64,000 nucleotides of DNA from Triglochin maritima (lineage: Eukaryota > Streptophyta > Magnoliopsida > Alismatales > Juncaginaceae). A program made the position numbers and the translations under genes. Shown piece after piece: positions 34,290 to 44,230 of the stretch. Under the pieces are notes generated by a model that saw nothing but the letters and a program-made list of their open reading frames with translations, was not told the origin of the DNA and did no database searches. Location of the stretch: the NCBI GenBank assembly GCA_963682175.1, contig OY821791.1, positions 20,364,542 to 20,428,541 of the forward strand, given 5' to 3'. Each line of letters begins with the position of its first letter. The stretch's first letter is position 1.

Positions 34290-34985
34290 CCGGTCGACCA
34301 AAAATTCACAGTAATTGTCACGTGTGAGAACGGTTGATCGGATGGACGTGTTGGTCAACCAAAATATTCCAAGATTTTTTTCTGGGATTAATCGGTCCAC
34401 AGGTTGAAGTCGTGGTTCGAACAAAAACCACCAGGCACTTCCACGAATATTTCTTGGTGGAAATCGGTTAGTGTGTAGCCCATGATGTGGGTGTTTGGAG
34501 AGCCTATAAATAGGTCTCATCTCCCTACTTGTTTAAGGTTAATGCAAAATTCTCTCTCTTCCTAACATCTCCACTAATTCATTCGAATTTCTCTTAATAA
34601 TTTCGAGCTTTTGGAGATCACATTCTCAGGGAGCTTTAGAGGGGTTATTAGCTAGATTCTAAGCTTGATTTAGATATTGAATAGGTTAGCTCATTTCTCT
34701 CTAATTTTGTTTAGAATTTGGTGAACACTTCGGGCGAATTGACCGGAGATTCAATGAGCAATAGAACTCTCGATCTTCATAAAGGTTTAGAGAACCTTTG
34801 GGTATGATCCTCTCTTATTTAGTTTAATATATATATGTAGATTATATGATATTAGAATAAATATAAAATAATGTACATGAAATCATCGAAAATATGGAAA
34901 TCAATCTTGCATGCATGTGTAATTTTTTTACAATATATACATAAATAGGGGTACGAAATCCTACAAAAACCCCTATGCCATGTCT
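34290..34985 (+). repeat. LTR-like sequence E, left inverted copy
   Basis: It starts beside GACCGGTCGACC and contains a TATA box (CCTATAAATAGG near 34503), then AGAGAACCTTTGGGTATGAT and TATATATGTAGATTA. It reappears inverted at about 36990-37460. The TATA box and GGTCGACC-type motifs suggest an LTR, but no TG...CA boundary or duplication is clear. It truncates M2. Confidence 0.6.
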
Positions 34986-35216
34986 CCGGTAATAATGATA
35001 GAGTAGAACGTGTGTTCATCTTTTACAAATAAAAACCCACAAAAGGTTATGTCATTAACAATATGCATAACAATCAATGCATAGGCACCATAAGAAACTT
35101 ACGATTCACAGTCAAATTGCAAAAAATAAAGATGTATGGAAAATAAATTTCTATCGAAGGTCTGACAAACATTAAACAATAGAGGTTATGAGGTTTACAA
35201 CAACGGAATGCGAAAA

Positions 35217-36390
35217 TTAGTAAGCACCATCGTATAAGTCTAACACGAAATCTAACCAAAGGAATTCCCCTACACCCGTTATTGAATCAGGAATACGATT
35301 ACATGTGGTGGTCATGCTTTCGTCATCCCCCGCCCCTGGCGGTGGCCCAACAAGGTCCCCATTGTTAGGTGGTCGTTGTTCATTAACAAATTCATCAAGG
35401 ATTTCCTCCCTACTTTGGTCAATTATGTAGTTGTGCAAAGCCATGGCAGCGGCGACAAACATTGCTTGTGCCTCTAGGCTATAAGGTCCCATTAGGTTAA
35501 GCATTTGCCATCTTTTTTTGAGAACTCCAAAACATCATTCGATGACATTAAGAAGTAGAGAATGCATGCTATTGAACAATTCATCCCTTCCCTGTAGGGG
35601 TGTTGTTTCAAATTCGGGGACGTGGTACCGACTGTTACGATACGGGTCCAAAAACCCATGACAGTTTTGATATCCAACATCCACCAAGTAATATTTTCCT
35701 AAAACCCAAAATTCGCAAATATAATAACTACATAGAACCAACTAAGAATAACAACGTAATTACTGGATTTCAATTAGTACAAGACGATGGGTAGGGGAAA
35801 CTAATAGCCTCGTATAGTGCATGGTTTAAGGCACAATTGTCATGGGTGATACCCTCCCAAGCGGCAGAGCAAAATATAAATCTCATCTTGAAGTCATAAA
35901 CCCCGAGGATGTTTTGGGTAGTACTCTTTGGATCTCGACCAGAGCGATACAGTTGTTGTTCGGATTTAGGTACTCTGGCATGAACATGGATTCCTTCTAG
36001 AGCATTAATGCAATCTTTAAAGAGGGGAAAGAACTTGCCACCCGCGTGATGACAAACGTAATCAGTTTTGTTCAAGTCGTCCCTTGGTTTAATCATGTCG
36101 CACGACCAAATAGCAAGCTCTCGCAACACATGATTAATATGCCTACTAATTGTTTCACCGGAGTGTTGAAATAGTTCTTGCAATGCACGATTAACATGTG
36201 CATGGCCCAAAGCATATAGGAAGATGTGAATTTGCTTCTCCATAGTTACACCCCTTGTGTCTCTCAACAAACCTCTTAGCTTCATTAACTGGCAGAGGCC
36301 TAAAAATACTTGGGGCATCATGCAACATGATTCTAGACAGACATGATAATTGTTGCTTATAAGATTATGGGTTCTTTGGAAAAAAAACAC
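35217..36390 (-). pseudogene. PIF/Harbinger transposase (HARBI1-like nuclease), one stop
   Basis: Minus-strand block 1 (36390 to about 35785) has the N-terminal helical part, then FKDCINALEGIHVHARVPKS, LYRSGRDPKSTTQNILGVYD and AAWEGITHDNCAL. Block 2 (about 35698-35217) continues GKYYLVDVGYQNCHGFLDPY, ELFNSMHSLLLNVIE, a TGA at 35535-35537, and then CFGVLKKRWQMLNLMGPYSLEAQAMF in the same frame. This is the DDE_Tnp_4 layout of Harbinger nucleases. The first catalytic Asp (ALDG in the family) reads Glu here. THD supplies the second Asp and NVIE the Glu. Between the blocks lies about 80 bp that looks like an intron with TTTTAG at one end. The stop and altered first Asp point to a dead copy. No terminal repeats were found. 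Confidence 0.85.
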
Positions 36391-36989
36391 GGGGAGAAGG
36401 ACTGATAGGTCACCAACGGATCTGAATAATGGACACTGACAAGTTTTATAGAGCAGCTCCTAAAGTGGGCGCGTAGAGGCTGGGCGAGGACACAACGACC
36501 ATGGAAAATGGGTGCGTAGAGGAAGGACGAAGACCCAGCGACCAGAGGTAGACCAGCTCCCACGTCGACGAACGCAGCCTGAGCCCAAAAAAAGGGGCGG
36601 CGGAAACAAGAGAGGAAACATTAGGTGTTGTTGGTGGCATGAATGTTAATGATGTTGTTGGTGGTATAAATGTAAATACTCTAACGTAAATAATGCAGCA
36701 ACTGTGGGCATTTTCAACACAATTGTGGGACATGCCGTGTCATTTTAACAATTCTTGAGGAGATCATGGTAATTAGATTGGACCAAATGAGAGCTTTCGA
36801 AAAAGAAAGTTGCAAAAAACTCACGAGGTGAGCTTCTTGGTTCAAGGCAAAAGTATGATTTCAAAAAGTGTGAAAATATGGTCAAACTAGCTTTCCAAAT
36901 TCTTTTTAGATGCATGTGTAAGCTTTATTTGGCATTTGGGCCCATGAAAAGTTCCCCAATGTTTGAAAAAACCACATCCAAACACAATC

Positions 36990-37460
36990 AATGTCTTTTT
37001 TGTAGGATTTCGTGTCCCCATGTATGTATATATTTTAAAAAATTTAATACAACATACAAGATCGATTTCATACTTTCAACAATTTTACGTACATTACTTT
37101 GTGTTTATTCTAATGTCATGCAATCCTACATATATTAAAATAAATCAAAAAGAGTGAATCATACCCAAAGGTTCTCTAAAATCTTTCGAAGATCCAGAGT
37201 CGTGTTGACCGTTGACGGTTCACACTCGGTTGACCGTTCTCTAAAATCTTTCTAAAATCTTCGGTCTACCAAAAATAGTTTTTCTCGGTTGACCGTTCAC
37301 ACTCGGTTAACTGAACCCTATTTCCAGGCACTCTAGACAATTTCGGTCAACCAATTGTGCTTACCCGTTCACCATTCCATTAACCGACCCGAATATTCCC
37401 CGGTCGATCGATCGCTGAACGGTTCACCGTGTTTGACCCTAATTTTGCCTTTGTCAAATT
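36990..37460 (-). repeat. LTR-like sequence E, right inverted copy
   Basis: On the minus strand it reads ATCCTACAAAA, AATATATGTAGGATT, GGGTATGATTCACTC backwards through AGAGAACCTTTGGGTATGAT to a run of GGTTGACCG/GGTCGATCG motifs (37200-37430). It mirrors 34290-34985, with the Harbinger gene between. Confidence 0.6.
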
Positions 37461-38748
37461 TTGGTTTTATTTCCAACAAAATTTGATCTTTTGGTTTTTT
37501 TAGCAAATTCATATCTTATGTAATATATTATCTTATGTAATATTAAATTATTACACCCCATAATATATACACCTCATACGAATTTATTATGATTCTATTT
37601 ATGTCAATTCTCATGACATATTGATTTTATTCGTTCACCACATGTGTCCCTTTTTCACATGAAACCTGACACATCATATGAACTCAAAATCAAACTTCTT
37701 GTTTCCCAGTTTTGTGGTGTGACATATAGGAGGATCTAAGCTAAATTGACAGTGATATTAAACACTTAATATCTAAAACTATTAGCGGTATCTAGCTACA
37801 CATTATAGTTACCCAATTAGCATAGATGTCTTTGTTCCACTCGAACTAAAACACGATCCATTTAGTGATGTAAGTGCACCACTTGTGTCCGTCCCTTAAG
37901 AATATATACAAAGTAGAAATGTGTCACCTTTGTATTATATTCATTTCTTGATCTCTTTAAGCTAATTATAACTATGTAACTTGACTCAAGTTACATTGTG
38001 TACATTATAATTTTGTTTTATCAAGGGGCCCACTAATATCATCACTCAATTAAGAAGAGCAACGATAATCATTTGACTAGCTATCTCTTCCAGCACAAGT
38101 CATGTTCAACCAACTATTGTCTTTATCACTATACTCATTGATAACTTTTGACAATAATTAAATTAAACACTTCTTGAGTAAAAAGATATAAGTCTCATAT
38201 CATAGGACCCAAGACACAGTAAAACATTAATGGCACGAAACACAATTCCATAATGTTTTACTTGTTAGGTCTATTCAATATATAAAAGTAATATTTTCCT
38301 CTTTTATAAATTCTTTGTCGTTAATTATTTGTAGAGCTATAATAATCGATGACCAACACGACAATCTTATCTCGGTGATTAATGTTCCATGTTAATTACC
38401 ATGATTATGAATAACTTTTGATTTATGTAAACCATTATCTTTTAGAGATCTACGGTTAAGGACCAAACACCTCTTCCTTAACACTTCCAAAAGACGAATA
38501 CCATAATCAAGAAACAAGATGTTTGCACATCCAATTCATAATAATTGACATATAAAAGTAAAACTTTTAGAACACATTCCTTTCATTTTTATGTCCACGT
38601 GTAGGTAAAAAAATTATGATAGATGGATGTGGCTAGAAAAAGAAGATTTTAAAATTAGAAGGACCTCCAAGCAAATTAGTTAGTGATGAAGTTATGAAGT
38701 TGACGAATAACTGTCTCTTTTTAGTATAGAGAGATTAACGAGTCTATA
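37461..38748. other. No gene seen
   Basis: AT-rich, with scattered short similarities to LTR-type DNA and no open frame of note. The TSD of the next solo LTR (CTATA) closes it at 38744-38748. Confidence 0.45.
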
Positions 38749-40784
38749 TGTTAAATCATAAACCCTCGTTAAAATGCTAATGGAGATTAGTGGGGTTTTA
38801 CATGGGGAAGGAGTGGTGACGTGAGGGGGTATGGTGGGGATGTAGAGAGAGGTAAGGGGTTGTGGTGTTGTTTATAAGAGAGACACCTCTCACCTTTCTT
38901 CTTCTTTTCTTCCCCTCCTCACCACAAGTCTCTCCCTCTCTTCCTTCCCCGCGACCGGAGCTTCGATGAGCGAGGTGAAGAAGCAAGTAAGCAAGGTGAC
39001 AGACACGTGCGAGGCTATGGCATTTTGTTGATCGCAAGAAAGGTATGCCAAATTCTTGCATTAGATGTTGCTCGCACATGTGTGTGAGGGTTTTGCTCGT
39101 CGTCGGAGGTCGGAGACCTCGCCGGTGACGAGGGAAACAAGTGATACTTTGCAAGGGTCAGGTAGTTGCCGGCTAACGGTCGACCGATGCATGTTTGCGG
39201 TCGACCGGTCTTAGTGTAATTCTCCTTCTTTACCCAATAGCGGTCGAACGATGTCTTGCGGCGGTCGACCAATTGAGCATATTTGATGGGTTGGAGAGTT
39301 ACTGATATTTTTGGTCGAACGAGACCCATGAGTCGTTCGACCGTTGCCTTGTGATTGCGGGTTGGACCAGGCGTTGACAACCTAATGGTCTACCGCTCTA
39401 GACTTTTATCCGACCGACAACTTAAGTTCACTTATTGTTGGGCGATTGTTTGGATGTTGGTTCGACCGATTGTGACTTGATGAATGTAGGAAGACCCTGA
39501 TATTTTTGGTCGAACGGGGCCCCTGAGCCGTTCGACCGTTGCCTTGATTTTGACATAGTCTTAGTCTGGAATTTGACCTTCTAGCGGTCGGCTAATTTAT
39601 ACCTTTAGTTCGACTGTTGGGGCTTAAGTCGTGAGCCCAAAGTTCGACCATTACAGGCGTCTGTTCGACCGACCCTTTGGGGTGCAGTCGACCTGTATAG
39701 CTTTTTTGGTCAACCATTTGGGCCTAGAACTAAATCCTTGTCCTTATGGAGTGTCAACTCTGTCTACAGAAACTCGTGTCCTCATCTAGTGCGTGAGATG
39801 GGAGGTGTCGGTGGGTGTGTTGATTGTGCTTGCCCAGTGACCGCCGAGTGGAAGGGTGTGGATACTCTGGACGTGTCATCTCTGTATTATAGACTGTGGC
39901 GTAGTGTATGCTTTACTTGGCTCATATTAGAGTAGTGGACATGATGTTGCACGGCTCTACAGAGAGAGATGATCTGGTGGACTTCAGTTTGGATGAGTCG
40001 ATTGGTCGACCTGCGGGTGACAGATACCATCGATTGGCCTTGAGGACGATGATGTGCCCATGCGCGACTGAGTGGATGCGGGGAGGACCGTACGACCTGT
40101 GTGGCAGTGGTGACTGGCCGACGATGTATTCCGGCAGGTTGCTTGGCTGTGGCATAACTAAGTGAGATGGACTGACTTGAGCGACGGCTCCGTCGATGAG
40201 GTGTTGACATCAAGATTCAGCTGATTCTATTGACGCAGATGTGTGGGCGTGCCTCACTGAACCCCAGGATTAGTGTAGCCACGTGTGGGGTATGTTGCGT
40301 ACTTTTTGTAAGACGTATGTGCTTACGATAAATCCCTACGGATGATGGATTGGTGGACAAATGTCCTTTATTACCCTTGGAGGTAGATGTTGACGGATTG
40401 CATAGTATTTTGTCATGCTATAATAGTATGATAGGTTCATTTCTGTATTTATGAGCATACATATATGTGAGCTTGGTATACGGGGTGTCCTTATGGAAAC
40501 TCGGGCATTGTCATTTTATTTGCATTTCAGGACCGCAGTAGGTGCTACCGGTAGTGACCGAGGACGAGAGCACTCTAGGATCGGATCCTCTTTCTGTACT
40601 TCCTAGGTAGTTTGGATACTTGTATTTACTCTTCTAGTACTCTAATGCAGTTATACCTTTTGACAAACTATGATGTAATATGATGTACCTCTTGGATATT
40701 TTATGAGTAACGTTCTCGCTCTTTTAGGGTCTTAATCTTTATAAGACTTGTGTTTTAAATTTTCCGTTGTTTCGGGATGTTACA
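38749..40784 (+). mobile_element. Solo LTR of Del/Tekay type, 2036 bp, TSD CTATA
   Basis: It begins TGTTAAATC and ends GGGATGTTACA. CTATA is present on both sides (38744-38748 and 40785-40789). It is collinear with the LTR at 52912-56215, which is followed by a primer site and gag: the same TTCCAAG-free start region with ACATGGGGAAGGAG, the same GGTCGACCG array (39175-39720), the same GGTAGTGACCGAGG block and the same GTTACA end. No internal coding remains, so it is a recombination-derived solo LTR. Confidence 0.87.
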
Positions 40785-40957
40785 CTATACTTATCTTTTT
40801 CAATTAATTCTATTAAATGTTGTTGCTAAATAATGGTAAGACAAGGACTTTAATGCTAATACGAGTCCTTATTCGCTACATAACAATAATGAAACCAAAT
40901 TAAAAACAAGTGGGAAATGTAAGAGTTGGAGCTTTAGACGTTGATCTAATCCCTTTT

Positions 40958-41283
40958 TCAACAACCTCTCCTATTTGTCATGTTCTTTCGTCCGGACGTA
41001 AATAACACAACAAAATTTGATCCCATATGGACCATTGCTCTTTTTTTACTTCTATTCGGCTTCTTCTTCCCACGAACCACCTTTTCTTTTTTGTCACTGC
41101 CGGTAAAACCCAATCCCCATAGATTAGGCCTAATAACCACTTCGATTGGAGTGAGAATCCCTTGGTCATTTCCTCCACATACTCCATCATTTTCATAATT
41201 TGCATCCCAATTCTCCCCCAACACAGTGCAGACTTGGTTTCTTTCCCATCTTTCCTAAATGTATTCTTTAATATTTTTTTCAT
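40958..41283 (-). pseudogene. G-patch-like host gene fragment, copy 1
   Basis: Minus-strand frames read KDGKETKSALCWGRIGMQIM, KMMEYVEEM, then in a shifted frame GGNDQGILTPIEV and RPNLWGLGFTGSDKKEK. The pattern K-M-Y-x3-G-x-GLG-x4-QGI-x-PIE-x3-RP-x3-GLGF fits the G-patch RNA-processing domain of TFIP11/STIP-like proteins. The mid-part GLGKN is degraded. It looks like a pseudogene piece captured by repeats; copies 2 and 3 lie at 42820-43990 and 43995-44230. Confidence 0.45.
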
Positions 41284-41487
41284 ATATCAAATTTTCTATG
41301 TAATGACATTCAAAATTTAATAATTTAGGTGGAAAAAGTTGCAGCATTATATCACCTAATAACCATGTCACATCTTGCCGTGGGAACACATCTTAAGTGA
41401 TATAATGCCGCAACTTTTTCCACTTAAATTATTAAAATTTGAATGCTATTACATAGAAAATTTGATATATGAAAAAAATTAAAGAAC
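41262..41487. repeat. Foldback: two 95-bp arms around a 36-bp loop
   Basis: The arm 41262-41357 is the inverse of 41394-41487 with only a few mismatches. The shared words are CATATATCAAATTTTCTATG, TAATAATTTA and GTGGAAAAAGTTGC. The loop includes ATGTCACATCTTGCCGTGGG. A palindrome this long may be a small MITE or an inverted duplication. It adjoins G-patch copy 1. Confidence 0.85.
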
Positions 41488-42819
41488 TTACCGTATCAAG
41501 ATCGTGATGGCGTGGATCAATGGCGATTTTATCCAGCACGATCTGCCTTAGCTTCTGACGAAATAATTTATACATGATTAAGTTCATGGAAAACGGGAAC
41601 ATCTCAAGTTCAATCCCCACCTAAATTACATGTGTATATATAGATAGCAAACTAAGGGTTAGTAACATGAGCATTAAAAGTGGCACCTAAAAAAAGAAAG
41701 AAAAACAGCTATGGGAGAGAATACGTGAAATCAAATGGGAGTGTGTGTTATTTTTATTTTCAGATTTGGAAAACCCATAATAACGTTTTGGTAAATCTAA
41801 GTATTTATTTGTGATCTACTATTTTTACTGGTCAGTTTAAGTACAATGATCTATATGTTCCGAATACTTTTGAGAAATTCCATTTATAATTTTCATTAAT
41901 GTGATACTACAAAATGTGAAATTGACATTGTTAGTAAGTACTACATATTAGTTTTAACATCTCACACAATTTGAAAATTTCTCAGTTCACTCTCAACTTC
42001 AAATTAAGTTATTGTTCTTGCTTGGATACATGTTTATTACTAGAGTAACGTGGGACCTTATATTTAGATGTAATTTATCACGTCAGTGAGTCTGTATTAT
42101 TGAGAGCCCACTTGGTCACGTGTTAATGCGTGGATAAAAGTTTTGAAAACGAAAGGTTTATGAACATTTTTTGGATCTTATTGTTTGTTTTGACAGACGG
42201 TTAGGTGGGCCTGAGGGAGAAAATAATTTTTGATATAAGGGAGAGAATCATCAGATCATGTAATTTGGGTAAGGTCGGAATGACGGAATCTGATTATTAA
42301 TTTGGATGTTAAATATCTGAAAGAAACCACGTAAACAGGTCACCCAACACCATTCGGAGGAGAAGGACATATCGATATATCGTCAAATATATCTGATATA
42401 TTTGATAATGAATTGAAAGACTATTCTACAAAATATAAATAATTGTAAACCCACGTATTGCATGCATCGAGAGATGTGGCAGCATGCGCGCGTGGTGGAC
42501 TCACTTGGATGGCGAAAGGAAATTTTGTACATAATCAGGGAAATTTCCACGTCAAAGGCTTTACAAAGAGAAGTAATTGTATATGCTTTAAAAAAAGAAC
42601 TTATTGGCTAAGGGTTGTAAACAAATACTAATTTTAATACATGAACTTTTAGTAAATAAAAAAAACAAATGTGAGATGTAAAAAAAAAGAACATTCGTAA
42701 GAATTGCCAACCCTTTATATTCTTCATTCGTGGCATTGCGAGAAGAAACCTACCGTTGCTTCGTCGGCCCGCTTTTTTACTGAAATTATTTTCATTTATT
42801 TATTTTATAGAGTGTGACT
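41488..42819. other. No clear gene; short exon-like fragment at its left edge
   Basis: On the minus strand 41620-41490 reads FSMNLIMYKLFRQKLRQIVL and DKIAIDPRHHDLDT before a GTAAGT donor. A decayed copy of the same piece lies near 45400-45610. It may be an exon of the same host gene as the G-patch fragment. The rest is AT-rich with no frame or repeat to report. Confidence 0.35.
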
Positions 42820-42887
42820 GCTGTGAATGGAGAAGATGGTTTGGATTCCTAAAAAAGATGGCAAAAAACCAAGATCGCACAATTTTA

Positions 42888-43873
42888 CACTACTACAGAA
42901 AATGAAATATACGTCAGATGTACGAGGCTATATACGTCGGATATAAGCACTCTCAGATCCGACGTCTATGTGTGCGTCGTCTATACATAGACGTCGGCCT
43001 TCATATAGACTGACGGCTATACCTAAAGAATATACGTCGGCTGTATATATAAGATGACGTCTATTTTTTAACGTATAGACGTCGGTTCAATAAGCGACGA
43101 CGTCTATTCCTAAAGCATATATGTCGGTTCAATAAGAGACGACGTCTATTCCTAAAGCATATACGTCGGATTCATACTAAAGTCAATGTCTATTCCTTTC
43201 TTCAGAGGAATAAACGTCGGCTAGCACAAACAGCCGACGTCTATTCCTAAACCTGGACAAAAAAAAACATCCGACGAAGTTGTTTTTAGTCGTCGTATTC
43301 GTGTACATACGACTGCACCAAATTCGTTCACCTATAAATTTGTTCACAAATACTCACAATTTCATCCACATGTACATACAAGCACAAACACACAAGCATA
43401 CATGCACAAACACAAACATACAACCATATATGCACAAACATACAAGCATACACAATTGACATTCAACACACTTGCAATTAATTCATTCTAAAATTAAGGT
43501 GATTATATTAAGGCATAAAGTGTAGGTTTGTAATACAAGTGCACTTGTTAACTAAATTACAAAAAATGCTAGTGGCAGGAGAACCTCTTATTTCGTCAAC
43601 ATGTTTCTGATAAAATAGCGAGCCCATCGGTCGCGAGTTTCATCGAGCTCCTGTTGCGAGAAGGGATCACTACTTTTTGGGAAGACCTATCAAAAAAATA
43701 CAAGTGTGTTGAATATTAATAACTAAATATTGAAACTACAATTGAATATACAATTGAATAACGATCTATATTACCTCGGTTAGACATACGTCTTGAGTTG
43801 CCACATCGAGGATTTCCTCCATGTATCTCATCACGTAGTAACCACATTTCGTATTTCGAACCTGCTTCCGGTA
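42888..43873. mobile_element. CACTA element, right end deleted
   Basis: It starts CACTACTACAGAAAATG, preceded by TTA. Subterminal repeats of ATACGTCGG / CCGACGTCTAT type follow (42910-43240). The same end and the same repeats occur in the complete CACTA element at 58644-59868, so the two belong to one family. The right terminus is missing; the sequence passes from Ulp1-like coding straight into the G-patch fragment. Confidence 0.8.
43588..43873 (-). pseudogene. Ulp1-like protease C-terminus carried by the CACTA element
   Basis: The minus-strand exon 43873-43775 reads RKQVRNTKCGYYVMRYMEEI, then LDVATQDVCLTE, with a GTAAT donor. The next exon 43686-43588 joins in frame: VFPKSSDPFSQQELDETRD, RWARYFIRNMLTK and a stop. 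Q-x5-CGYYVM-YM-EI is the Gln/Cys end of C48 proteases, found in the second gene of many plant CACTA elements. The His and Asp parts are not present. This is a separate lineage from the M1 ULP gene (CGYYVMRYM against CGPYVLYWM). Confidence 0.75.
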
Positions 43874-43994
43874 CTACAAAATCATGGGTTATGTGGAGGG
43901 AATGCATGGGATTGGGATAGAACGGCCAAGAAATCCTCAATCAAATCAAAGCGGAGATTATACCGAAGTTATAGTGCTTGGGTTTCACCGACGA

Positions 43995-44230
43995 ACCACC
44001 TTTCTTTTTTCCCATTGCCGGTGAAACCCAACACCTATAAGTTCGGCCTAATATCCAATCGGATTGGATTGAGGATCCTTGGTCATTCTGCCCAATCCTA
44101 TTTCCTCCACATACTTCATGGTTTTCATAATATACAACTCTAATCCACCCCAAAATGGTGGGATCTTGGTTTGTTTGCCATATTTACCCGAGGAATCCAA
44201 ACCATATTCTCCATTCATAGCAATATAGGG
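43995..44230 (-). pseudogene. G-patch-like fragment, copy 3
   Basis: Minus-strand reading: MNGEYGLDSSGKYGKQTKIP, FWGGLELYIMKTMKYVEE, then GLG and ILNPI-like words in shifting frames, and VLGFTGNGKKK-like words. It forms an inverted repeat with copy 2. The head-to-head point is a near palindrome around the GGGTTTCACCG ... CCGGTGAAACCC words near 43977-44030. Confidence 0.45.

Larger units (their letters stand above)
42820..43990 (+). pseudogene. G-patch-like fragment, copy 2, split by a CACTA element
   Basis: 42820-42887 reads MNGEDGLDS-like then KRWQKTK, the same start as copy 3. The sequence is interrupted at 42888 by CACTACTACAG and resumes at about 43880 with IMGYVEGMHGIGIERP, the centre of the G-patch motif. 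About 25-30 bp of the fragment are missing at the right side of the break. Copy 2 is in + orientation, head to head with copy 3. Confidence 0.45.

Noticed and set aside
33910..34520. Leu/Ser-rich minus-strand frames that resemble membrane proteins
   Set aside because: Shadow of the purine-rich coiled-coil tract of the M2 ULP gene; hydrophobicity comes from CTC/TCC codons opposite GAG/GGA.
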